Origin: Amylostereum areolatum
Taxonomy: Eukaryota; Basidiomycota; Agaricomycetes; Russulales; Stereaceae
Length of the DNA stretch: 64,000 nucleotides
NCBI GenBank assembly: GCA_012932865.1
Contig: SAXG01000003.1
Location: 1,240,001 to 1,304,000 of the forward strand
Direction: 5' to 3'
Shown here: positions 26,629 through 36,696 of the stretch, one piece after another
Layout: each line of letters starts with the position of its first letter
Position numbering within the stretch: the first letter of the stretch is position 1
Notes under the pieces: model-generated
Databases searched by the model: none
Told to the model about the DNA's origin: nothing
What the model saw: the letters and a program-made list of their open reading frames with translations, nothing else
Made by a program: the position numbers and the translations under genes

Positions 26629-27147
26629 TCACAGCGTGACCCCGCCGTCTTCATCGCTTGGCTCTGCCTGCTCAACAGAATCCGGCTCTTGCTGCCCCGG
26701 CACCACCGCCTGTTTCTCACCAGCAAGATCGTAGTGGCTCGACGGCAAAATGACACCCTTCTGAATGAGGGCAAGTCTCAATATATTGATCCTTTCTTCT
26801 TGGCTACCGCTACATTGAAGCAACAAGTCAGGAGCCCCGATTCAGCGATACCAGGCCAGTAGTTCATACGAACATGACCGTCTCATTTTCCTGCTTGGCC
26901 TCGACAAGTTCGGGGTCGGGATCTCTATCCGCTTCGATAAACTTGCGTATTTCATCTTGCGTCTTTCTGAGGTGTTGAAGGGAGTTTTGCAACCGTGCGA
27001 TCTCTGGAATTTGTGAGTACGTCATCACCCTCCCATGATAGTATACAAAGTAGTAGATGTCGAGGTACCTTCAGTGATTATGGGTGGGTCAAGTTGGCAT
27101 GCTTCAGCGAGAGTGAAGGGTTGGGCGTGGCGAGGTTGATACTCCAT
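26629..27147 (-). CDS. Adc17/Tma17-like proteasome assembly chaperone candidate
   Basis: Short helical protein of about 125 residues in three exons. It starts MEYQPRHAQPFTLAEACQ, continues EEIARLQNSLQHLRKTQDEI, and, after an intron with donor GTTCGT, KQENETVIGSQEERINILRL-ALIQKGV, then an acidic tail ending EDGGVTL. The spacing EIxxLQNSLxHLxxxQ ... ENExVIxxxEERIxxL resembles yeast Tma17/Adc17, a chaperone that helps Rpt6 join Rpt3 during assembly of the proteasome base under stress. Recognition rests on the pattern of one short family, so an unrelated coiled-coil protein is the alternative. It converges with the large coiled-coil gene. Confidence 0.55.
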
Positions 27148-27463
27148 CGTGGTGGTTTAGACGCAAGGAAGGATCCCAGTTCATTCGTCTTTCAACGTTA
27201 ATTTGGCCAGATATCGCATCGCCGCCCTTCATCGAACCGATGCAACTCGACGCCTGACAACTTGCTGACAACTAAAATGATACAAAGGTGAATCCAGTAG
27301 GGTAAATATATATGTACAGAGATATGCGAAGCAATAAAAGAACGAAACAGCGTTGATGCGTGGGGTCTATGGACACTGGCAAGCAAAGAAAGCGGATTGC
27401 AAAGTCCCAGGACAAGTGGGTTGAAGTACGTGGATGCATAGAGTAGTTGTAATGTAATGTGAA
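27148..27463. other. intergenic region
   Basis: Lies between the starts of the Adc17-like gene (upstream side) and the 3' end of the carrier gene, both minus strand. Contains TATATATG-like AT-rich sequence near 27305; no gene seen. Confidence 0.4.
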
Positions 27464-29871
27464 TTATACGCCAAACCTGTGAAGAAGTCAGACCAACCGC
27501 AGAAGAGGTTTGCTTGAGGGACAGGACATACTTTCGTTTAGTGTGTTCGTACACCACGTACGATATAGACACAGCCGGCACCACCTGTGAGAAAAATGGT
27601 CTAGCAGTTGATAACAAGGGACGGGAGATCGCCTACTTTCGCTAATGTCGGGAAAAGGCCGCGGTAGAATCCCCTCCATCCATCGCGTTGGTAAGTTTTG
27701 GTAACAACATCGCCAAGGCCGGTATATCGCTCAGGATGCCCCGAAGATCCAGAAGCCTGTAGCCTTGTGCGAACCAAGTTGAGGGGGTACACGCTTGTCG
27801 CACCAACGCTCCCTGAGACACTTCCAAAGGCTAATAGCGCGAGCACGCCCGGTTCCTCCTTCCCCGTTGATTTGAGGTACGTCAGTTTGAGGGCCTCAAA
27901 GGTGCTCATGTCAATGGCAGAATAGCTGTGCGGAGAATCAGAATCGTAAAAGCCAGTAGACCAAGAATGACTTACGGGAACACGCCGACAAGGCCGATCT
28001 TTGAGAAGAAAGTGAGCATAAAAAACATGCAGGAGAAAACGTCCAACATACCGGCAAACCACGATAATATGCACGAACGCCACCCAAAGCCCATAGATGC
28101 TTCGCAGCAGACACTAGCGTTCGTTTTGTTTCCCCCGTACTACTCATCATCTGCGTCTGAAGAGGGCATCAGCACCAATACTATAGATCGGACAGGTGGG
28201 GGCATACCTTCAACGTCTCGATAGGGTATATACCTGATATCCTTTAAATGTATGCGCAGTCACGAGCATATACAGCACTCACTCAGTTGACTTGAGATAC
28301 CACCAATACCACCACTCAGAAACCGGCTAGTTCCGCTAATCTCCCTGATATCTTCGACGTTATCGACATATTGGGCGAAGAAACGTTTCTTCAGTGAGGT
28401 TCAGCTCTCAAGGCTCCCCTTTACATGCGGGTAAGGTGCTCACCGCAGACTCGTAGGTCAAAAACTTGATGGCAGATTCGGGGAATATTTTGGCCACGGA
28501 CAGTCCGTTGCCGACCCAAAATGCGCGGACGCCTCCTTCGGCATATATTCGACCCACAGCAGATACTATGGCATTTGCACCGCGGACACGGGACTCCGGA
28601 TGGAGAGACGTGCCCCCGAGATCTGGTGGTCGAGTGATGAGGAAGATCTTCAGGCGGTCGAAAGGTGCAGTGCATGTTCTAGATACTGCGAAGTTAACAG
28701 TCAGCGAGATCGAGGGCCAGAAGGGAAGCTTGTGCACTCACCTGCTCCGGCAATACCTCCCGCTAGCAAGAACTTCACAGCAGTGTGGCCCTCCAAGAAC
28801 CCATGCTTCTCCTCGTCTTCGTCTTCGTCCGTGTCCGCGTCGTCATCCTCTTCCTCGTTTTCAAAGTGACCGACGGTCGTGGCAAGACCGACAGTTGTTA
28901 GGGCGCTCACACCATCAGGTGGCTTATCTTCCGCGCTCAGAGTTACGTCGCCTGTAAAATAGCCTAGCCGTCAGCACCACAAACACACAAAACGACTAGT
29001 ATACACGCACCTTCCATCGTGACCCTCGCGGCACCTTTCCCGTCGTCCCCGAGGAACTTCCTGACCTCGTAGAATTGGTATATCTCTTTGGTGGAAACCT
29101 TCCGGGGAAGCAAAAGCAAGAAATTGCGAAACTCTTGGAAACTGATCGCGTGCGAATGTGGAGATGCGGTAAGGTAGGTCATAAAGTCCGAGAGCGTGGA
29201 GGGTGTCAGCCTGATCCCTGAACCGAAGCCTTCAGCCAAACGTGCTCGACACATAACCTGGGCAGCCCGACGCACCAGCTTTCTGAAGCGCGATGGTCAG
29301 CTCGTCCGCTTCCAAGTGTCCGTTTCCGTCGAGGTCAAGCTCGTCGTGAAAGATGCGCCAAAGTTCTAAACGGAGTTCGGGAGGTCAGTCCTACGTCACG
29401 CAGGCAGTAAGAGGGCGAGGCCAACAGCGCCGAAAACAGACCAACTTCTTTCTGCAGCGCATACTCTTTGAACTCCTTCCATCCGATGTTGCCCGAAGAC
29501 CGCTCGCCAGATGGAGACGTGCAGGTCCCCACGAGCTCACGGACGTACGCACTCCGTATCTTCCTCGCCCGTTCCGGCGTCAGCGACTGAGGCTGCTCGC
29601 CCACTAGTGCGTTGCCCTCTTCCGATTCGACATTCTGTTGAATCTGCTGTATGAGGGAGGGAAGCCGATGCCACAGCTCGCGCAGCAACGCCTTGCGATG
29701 CTCGTTGCCCTCGAGCTCTCGGAACTCGACGAGGCTACGGGGAAGGGGTTCGGGGACGACGGGAGGGTCGGAACGGAGGGTTGGAATGAAAGGTCGGTCC
29801 TGTGCTCCGGATAGGCTTCCTTCGTAGATGTCACGTTTGGTTGGGCCGCGTGGGGGCTCTTCTGAAGCCAT
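27464..29871 (-). CDS. calcium-dependent mitochondrial carrier (SCaMC/Sal1 type)
   Basis: Inner-membrane carrier of the ATP-Mg/phosphate type regulated by cytosolic calcium. The N-terminal half is EF-hand-like: FHDELDLDGNGHLEADELTI is a canonical loop (DLDGNGHLEADE), and further helices such as SFQEFRNFLLLLPRKV resemble the linker of the family. An acidic run (ENEEEDDDADTDEDEDEE) follows. The C-terminal half has three carrier repeats with signatures APFDRLKIF, YPIETLKTQM and YPLNLVRTRLQ (PxD/ExxK/R; the third has N at the acidic position). The protein ends SISYVVYEHTKRKFGV. The final exon is defined by a GTATGT donor and a stop at 27464-27466. Substrate is inferred from family. Confidence 0.85.
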
Positions 29872-30372
29872 GACCGATCGCGAAATACACGATATCGTGG
29901 ACTCGTGCTTTAAAGTACGCGTCGGGGGTTAGATTTGGGATTGGGTGTGAGGATATTCAGGGCCTTGAGAGCATATCCCTGGTGTGTCGAGAGAAGTTTC
30001 CGGGGGGAGAGAAGATGGTTAGTTCCTGAACAGTTGAAGTTTGTTGAACGCCGCTGGGAGCAGTGAAGGATGGCGTCGCCGTCACGTGGAAGCGCGACTC
30101 CCGAAGCAATCCCGACGTCGTCATTGGTGCCTGTAAGTAATGGCTGCTCGATTACTGGACGTGGACATGGACATTCAATGCGATAGCAAGTACATAGGCG
30201 GTGGATGAAGAATAGGGTGAACAGCGATACAAAGATAGCAAAACACGTATGTCGAATGATAAAGATACAGCAACGAGGAGTCCAGCCCTGTCCTTGACAT
30301 ACTTACAGAGTAACACCATGAGATGAGAAATACGTCCATAACGTATCAACCACCGAATGCGGAGTTTCACGA
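29872..30372. other. intergenic region
   Basis: Upstream region of the carrier gene and 3' flank of the next minus-strand gene. No gene, tRNA or repeat recognised. Confidence 0.45.
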
Positions 30373-31524
30373 TCAATCCATCGCGGGCTTGAACCACGAT
30401 GCCACGGCGTGTCCAGCAGCAGCCACACCCTGCGACATCGCCAGGCGACACGACCGCGTTTTCGGGGAGGCGTCCTTTCTGCGGAGACGGTCCAGAGAGA
30501 CGTAATGCATCGGCAGGCCCTCATGTTCTGAATTTTGAATGTCGTCCAGTTTCATCGCCGGACGGTCGTCTGACAGGCGGAAGAACGGCAGTCCGGTGGG
30601 GCGGGGCCCTTGAGTGTGCAAGTCTTCCGCTTTCTGACGGCCTAGATCCTTCTCGCGCTTCCACTCGTCCATAGCGGGTCCAGCGAGATACCACGTACCC
30701 GTGGTCGGCCCAGATACGGCTGTTCTGCTGTCTGATTCTAGTGATTGCAGACTTGGTCGAGCCGTGACGGACGTTGCCGCGTGCGAGCTTGCGGGAAGGC
30801 TGGACTTGCGCTCCGGTTCATACGCGACGAACTTTGGCGTGGGTTCAGGGTACGCCTAGACATCATTGTCAATAACGTTTGGTGCACCAAATCAGGATGC
30901 ATAAATTACCTGGACGTAGGGACTCGCAGGTGCAGGTGAAACAGAGGACGCTCTAAGCGGAGGTGTCGGAGGACGATAGTTCTACGGAACATAAATTTCC
31001 ATCCGTACCAGGTGGTGAGACGACTCACGTGGGCCACTGATAATTTGTGCGAAAGAACCGAGCGTGCACTCGGTCTGCGAGAGCTTGGGACCAACTGTTG
31101 AGTCTCGCGAGGCGACTGCAATGGGAAGGACGATGATAAGCTACAGTCCGTGTGGCCCACACTGACAGATTACGCACCACAGGCGAGAGCATCCCCTGCC
31201 TCTGCGCGTCCATCAGCCGATCCGAATCATCTTGAGACGATCTCGGTCCTTGGCTCATGCTGTAGTTTTGGAAGCTATCGATAACCACCTTCCAATCCTG
31301 CGGGAGCTGTATTTCCTCGTCAGATGCAGATCGGAGAGTCATGAGTTATGGGGACGCACGGGGGGCACCTCGTCCTGCAAGGTAATATCCATGGATCCTG
31401 AGGGCGAAGGGGGCTCCGGGATATCCGAAGGTGAGGGGTCGGGGGCCGTCAAAAGGAAGGACGGGACGGGTTTGCGCCAACTCATCCCACGAGGCGACGT
31501 TGGTCGGGAGAACGAAACAGACAT
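30373..31524 (-). CDS. unrecognised protein, Ser/Pro-rich with a conserved-looking C-terminus
   Basis: I do not recognise the family. Five exons join with consensus introns. The protein starts MSVSFSRPTSPRGMSWRKPV, with a Pro/Ser-rich region, continues EIQLPQDWKVVIDSFQNYS and SPRETQQLVPSSRRPSARS, and after two short exons reaches a longer, less biased C-terminal part (TGTWYLAGPAMDEWKREKDL, GLPFFRLSDDRPAMKLDDIQ, GLPMHYVSLDRLRRKDAS) ending SWFKPAMD. No transmembrane helix or signal peptide is evident. The mixture of aromatic and charged residues in the last 120 codons and the intact splice sites argue for a real gene. Confidence 0.55.
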
Positions 31525-32594
31525 GACGGAAACAAGGAGCGATAACACACAGCACCGGAGAATGGGAGGGGGAGACGTAGGGCAGGGCCGGTTGTGAAAG
31601 GGCAGGGTATTTATTCGTGGGGTTGAATGGGTGGGGCAATGGCACAATGGCCGCTGAAAGCAGAGGCTAGAACGTAGACATGAAAGAGGAAGTAACAAAG
31701 AGGCGGCAAGGAGGGGAGCATTGTCCTCCGGGCTTGGGCAAGGCGTCCGCGTGGATGTGCAGCGTGTTGAAAGGACGGGAAGGCAAATGTGGCACCGGGC
31801 GAGATCCGAGTGGTGGCAAGCGCATAGTTTGGCTCAGTTGGACCCACACGTGGGCTTAGGCTCTCGTTCACCGAAGCGTGGCATGAAGAACGGGAAGCAA
31901 TACCAGAATGTTGCTGCTATATAATGGGTGAGTACTTGAGATATGCTAGATAAAATACTTGTGAGTGTGAGATGACGGAGGATCTAAAACAGATCTAAAA
32001 CAGGTTCGCGATGAGTGACAAGTCGAACCGGGCAATGCCGCGGGTCGATCGTTCGGAAAGGTATTGCCGGTGAGGCCCTCGTTGACCAAGGGATTCTGAC
32101 CTCTCCGCCAGCCAAAGCTCCGTTGAACACACAACAAGTATTGATAATCTATTCCAATAAATACAACACGGACACCGTATATAGTCGTTGTACGATGCAA
32201 CCAAAAGGAAGCCAGTCAGGGATGGGCGAGACGAAGGTATGTTGATTACGAACGTGCAAGCAGTGTGTGATGTGTATTGTATGTGTAGGGGGAATCGGTG
32301 ATGAGTCGTCAGTAGGTCATTACGTGGGCGAAGTATGATGTGCAAATGTATGGGTGAATGCTGGGATGACAGCCATGGTGTGTAGACAATCAAAGGTATA
32401 TGCACCAAAACTCGAAGGAAAAGGGAAACAGACGACACTACAGTGCCAACGGATATGACTTCAAGGTGGGAGGCGTGAGGAGGGATAGGCTGAACGGTGC
32501 GAGCAAGAAACCCCAGAGACAGCATGTTGATAGCAACAGAATAAATAAGCCCCTGTGGGGGGATGAATAAGACACGCGCCCGGTCATCGCGCAC
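31525..32594. other. intergenic region
   Basis: Contains the 3' flank of the VTT gene (ending 32595) and the upstream region of the unknown gene starting at 31524. Open frames here are short or lack any domain. A TATATAATG element occurs near 31918 on the + strand, without a recognisable gene behind it. Confidence 0.45.
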
Positions 32595-34133
32595 CTATGG
32601 CAGGTCATCGCCCTTCTCGTCGACAGAGGACGTCTCCACGTCGATCTCGCTGCTCGTCCGCGAACGAGACGGGAGTCGGACTTTGGATCTCCATTCGCGC
32701 ACCCACGTCCAACGCGTGACCCGTTCCTCCACTATCTCGTCCTCGGATCGCACACCCGATATCCATGTACGGAGGTAATCTCGCCCGAGAATGGGCGCCA
32801 GAGATAGGAAGGAAAGAAACACGAGTTTAATGATGAGGGACGGTGACGCGAGGATGGACGAGATCGTTTGGGGGTTTGGAGAGGGAGTCGATGCGACGGT
32901 CTGAAGAATGTCACCGATCTGAGACAGTCGAGAGCTGATGAGCTCATCGTACGCAGGGAGGCGCCAAGGACAGTACACACCTGACAAGTGACCGCTGTCC
33001 ACGGGATGGAGCCAATGAAAGTTCCGAAGACGCAATCGGTGAGGGCGATGCCAATCACACCGCAGGCGACGTTGATGCCGGACCACGGCACGATGCCAAT
33101 GAGGCGCAGGACGGTGAGACGGACCCATGCGGGGGACTTGGCCTTGGTGGAAACTGAGGCGCTGTCGCTCTCAAACGCGCTCTTTGCGAGGGCAAGGGGC
33201 CTGGGGAAGAAATGGGTAATGAAGGGTGCGATGGGGGTCGCGAGAAGCGTGGCGAATATTGATCCGACAGTGGTGAGAACGGAGAGAAGGAGAGTTGCCA
33301 AAATAGGCGAAAATAGGGCACCGGCGAGAACATTCTGTTCGCAAATGAGATCAGTTTCAGCGCAGTAAACGCAGGGAAAACGCAAGACGAACCCAGAGGA
33401 CGCTGCCGGGCACGGACCAAGCGTGCATCCATATGGTGGTGATGGAGATCACGCCGACGACATGGGCCGAAGCGCCATAACCACTCTGCGAGTAACCGTG
33501 AAGATCACGACCGAGTGTGGCGACGTCGGTGAGGTTCTGTGGCCACGAGAAGGAGAAGGGTAGAGACCAAAAGCTGATGATGACAAGGGCGGTGGTGACA
33601 GGGAACAACATGATAACAAACAGTATGGGGGCGTGCACCTAAAGGGAAAGGAGGGGAGGTCAGAACCGGGAGAAGAGGTGGATAGATCGGAAAGGGGGGA
33701 CGTACGGAGGGAGTGCCCTGCCACCAAGCGCGGGGAGATGTTTTGGAAAGGATGGAGTGCTTCTCTTCGAACATGTCGCCTACGACGGTTGTAGCGGCGG
33801 AGAGGGGGAGCGTGGAGTCGTCTGTCGAAGAGCGGGGGGAGTCTGGGGATGAAGGGGGGCGTGTGGACGAAGTTGAGGAAGGTTGCATGAAGTCGAGGAC
33901 ATCTCTCGACAAGCGATGAGAGCTTTGAGGCGGAGGTAAGAGAGGGGCGGTGACTGCATGCAGTTCTGCGCAGTGACCATGGGGGGAGGAGTGAAGGGTA
34001 CGGCGGAGTCGTCAAAGACAGATGTACACTTTGAACGAGCGCCGAGGGTGGCGATGGTGAGGGCGGGCCTCATGTTCGTCGAGGACGAGGAGGAAGCGCG
34101 AGCGCGGGGGGTTGTGGGCGGGGCCAAAGACAT
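32595..34133 (-). CDS. VTT-domain membrane protein (TMEM41/TVP38 family)
   Basis: Polytopic ER/Golgi membrane protein of the SNARE-associated Golgi (VTT) family, whose animal members are lipid scramblases acting in autophagy and lipid mobilisation. The disordered N-terminus is Ser/Pro/Thr-rich. Then come a first membrane helix (IMLFPVTTALVIISFWSL) and the VTT signature region: AWSVPGSVLW-NVLAGALFSP, followed by LLLSVLTTVGSIFATLLATP, then RLIGIVPWSGINVACGVIGI and VFGTFIGSIPWTAVTCQIGD. A last hydrophobic helix and a charged tail (EIDVETSSVDEKGDDLP) follow. The N-terminal exon structure is uncertain: a GTACAT donor and CATGCAG acceptor were assumed near 33960-34050 to keep frame. The start lies 232 bp from the divergent PheRS alpha gene. 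Confidence 0.8.
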
Positions 34134-34365
34134 GGGAGAGGAAAGAGGAAAAAGGAGGAGGAGATGTCTCTGACCGAAGAACGTTCGCCGAGGACGCGTT
34201 CGATCCCGACCTTCCTTTTCAATTCCCTTCTCCCGAACTTCCTTGTCATCCCTTTCACGTCATCGGCCTCACCCCCCGCGGCACTCCCGGCCGGGGTTTC
34301 CGGCAAACTCGGCTCACCCGGCGCCGCCTCGACTCGTCTCTTCCAAGTTCTAAATAATATCCACC
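34134..34365. promoter_or_regulatory. divergent promoter region, VTT protein / PheRS alpha
   Basis: The 232 bp between two opposed start codons. No TATA box is seen. The PheRS side ends in a strong initiation context (CCACCATGG). Confidence 0.45.
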
Positions 34366-36424
34366 ATGGCCGAACTCATCCAACAGCTCGTCCTCGACGT
34401 CCTCGACCGCGATGGTCAAATTCACGACTCCCGCACCCTCGTCCTCCCTGGCTCCTCCGTCCCCGCCGCATCCAACGATGCCCAGATCTCCATCCTCGGC
34501 GCCCTCAACTCCCTCGATAGCAGACAAGTCCTCCTCCTCCCTTTTCCGTTCCCGATCTCCCTCCCTCATCGCCCCCCCTCCAGATGATCGAATATCACTC
34601 TCACGAAATCCCTGTCCCACGTTCTCTCTCCAGAGGGCTCCCACATCGTTCTCCACGGCTCTCATGAAGCCAGAGTATGGGCTGCCCTTCCCGCACAGGG
34701 TGCAGGTTCCCCCGTCACGCCCGCTCAACTCAAGACACTCGTCGGTGAAGACACCGCGAAGGTCGGCCAAGGTCGCGCCTTCAAGAACGGCTGGATCGCG
34801 AAGGAGGGGGATGGTCTCGTTAAGCTTGTATGTCCCTCCCCGTCCTCGCGCTCCCATACAACATCCCTCACTATCTACGTTAATCCAGAAATCGTCCATA
34901 GATGACGTTACACAATCCGATCTGCTCGAGGTCGACTCGTCCGGAACCCTGTCTGCAGGCGAGAAAACCCTGGCCGATCTTCGAAAACGCAAGCTGATCG
35001 TTCAAAAGTCGGCGAATCTTCCTCATCTCTCCTTTGCAATGGACTAAGGTCCCCTTAGGAAGGGCCAGTGGTTCACCGTTAAAAAAGGCCCAAATTTTAG
35101 TACATCCATCGCAAAACCGGAGACCGATCTTACCGTGGACATGCTCACGTCGTAGGTTTCATACCGTCCCCAAACGCGCTTCGTCGCTAACGTGGACGCG
35201 TAACAAGCGGCTCCTGGAAGCAGGCCAACTTCAAAAAGTACAACTTCGACGCAGAGGGCATGCCCACCGCAGGCGGCGCGCTGCACCCTCTCCTCAAAGT
35301 AAGGGAAGAAATGCGCAATATCTTCCTCGAGATGGGGTAAGGGTCCCGATGGCCTCGCGTTGCGCGGTTCCCTGACTCATTTCTATTCAGTTTCGCTGAA
35401 ATGCCTACGTCCTCCTTCGTCGAGTCCGGCTTCTGGTGTTTCGACGCGCTTTTCGTTCCTCAACAACATCCCGCACGCGACCTGCAAGACACCTTCTACC
35501 TCTCCGACCCCGTCAAATCACTACCTCCCCCCGCCGCCTACTACGAACGCGTCTCAAAAGTGCACGAAAAGGGCGGGTACGGCTCGACAGGCTACCGCGC
35601 GCCCTGGCAGCCCGCCGAATCCCACAAACTCCTCTTACGCACGCACACGACCGCGTCGTCCGCCAACATGCTCTACAAGCTCGCCGCGCGCTGTCGTGGC
35701 GAGACGCCCAAGGACGGCGAGTCCGAGTACGACTTTGGCGGGACGTCCGGCCGGGTGGAGCGCAAGGAGGGGTTGGAGAACGCCGACGACGGGTTCCGCC
35801 CGGCCAAGCTGTTCAGCATCGACCGCGTGTTCAGAAATGAGACCATGGACGCGACGCATTTGGCCGAATTCCACCAGGTCGAGGGCGTCGTCGCCGACCG
35901 CGGGCTCACGCTCGCCGACTTGATCGGTGAGCACCTTCCCGACGACGACGGAGTCCGCTCACGAGCCTGACCGCCCCCGATCCAGGCTTCATGCGCGTTT
36001 TCTTCAAGAAGATGGGCATCGAGAACTTGCGTTTCAAACCCGCCTACAACCCTTACACGGAGGTGAGCGCCTGAATCAACGGTCCACTTGTTCTCATCCT
36101 GACTCGCGCGCGTTTCCAGCCCTCGCTCGAGATATTCGCTTTCCACCCCCTCCTTGATAAATGGGTCGAAATCGGAAACAGCGGCATGTTCCGTCCCGAG
36201 ATGCTCGCACCGATGGGCTTCCCCAAAGACGTCCACGTCCATGGTTGGGGCATCAGTCTCGAGCGACCCACCATGATTAAGTGCGTTTTCTTCCGACCCA
36301 CACTCGCCTCTTTGTCATTGCTGACTCCTCCGAATCTAGGTACGGCATCAACAACATTCGTACGTTGGTTGGACATAAGGTCCCGATCGAGAATGTGGAG
36401 AAAGCGCCCTCGGTGCGCTTCTGA
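34366..36424 (+). CDS. frs2: cytosolic phenylalanyl-tRNA synthetase alpha subunit
   Basis: Catalytic subunit of the (alpha-beta)2 enzyme charging tRNA-Phe. The N-terminal DNA-binding-like region is eukaryotic: [80 protein letters not shown]. The class II catalytic domain follows: [40 protein letters not shown] with [12 protein letters not shown], the [10 protein letters not shown] region, [20 protein letters not shown] with FHQVEG (motif 2) and [12 protein letters not shown], then [20 protein letters not shown] with R (motif 3). Ends VEKAPSVRF. Around eight introns. The start is fixed by the family N-terminus and a Kozak-like CCACCATGG. The partner subunit gene lies 9.5 kb away on the other strand. 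Confidence 0.96.
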
Positions 36425-36696
36425 CGGAGAGGTGAAAGCCGCTGGGACACAGTACTAGTGCGGTGGACATCCGTGTAGGAGAAGTTAGAGGTGTTATAAA
36501 TTCCGTGTATCGACATATATTATCCGATCAGCCCAGGCCAGATGAGGCATGCGCGTCTTTCTCAAAGAGTCTGTGACTGTGAAAGTGCTGTCATTGCAAG
36601 GGCACGCACGAGAGATGAAGATGGTATATGTAAGGTGGTACACGAACAAAAAAAGGATGACGTGGGGCCCCGCACGTCCGTAAGCAACGAGCGGCC

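Noticed and set aside
31995..32594. 199-codon minus-strand frame directly after the VTT protein stop
   Set aside because: Continuation of the same frame past the stop, no ATG-led domain, most likely 3' UTR.
33449..34015. 188-codon minus-strand frame inside the VTT gene
   Set aside because: Alternative frame of the VTT exons; the membrane-helix frame is the one with family motifs.
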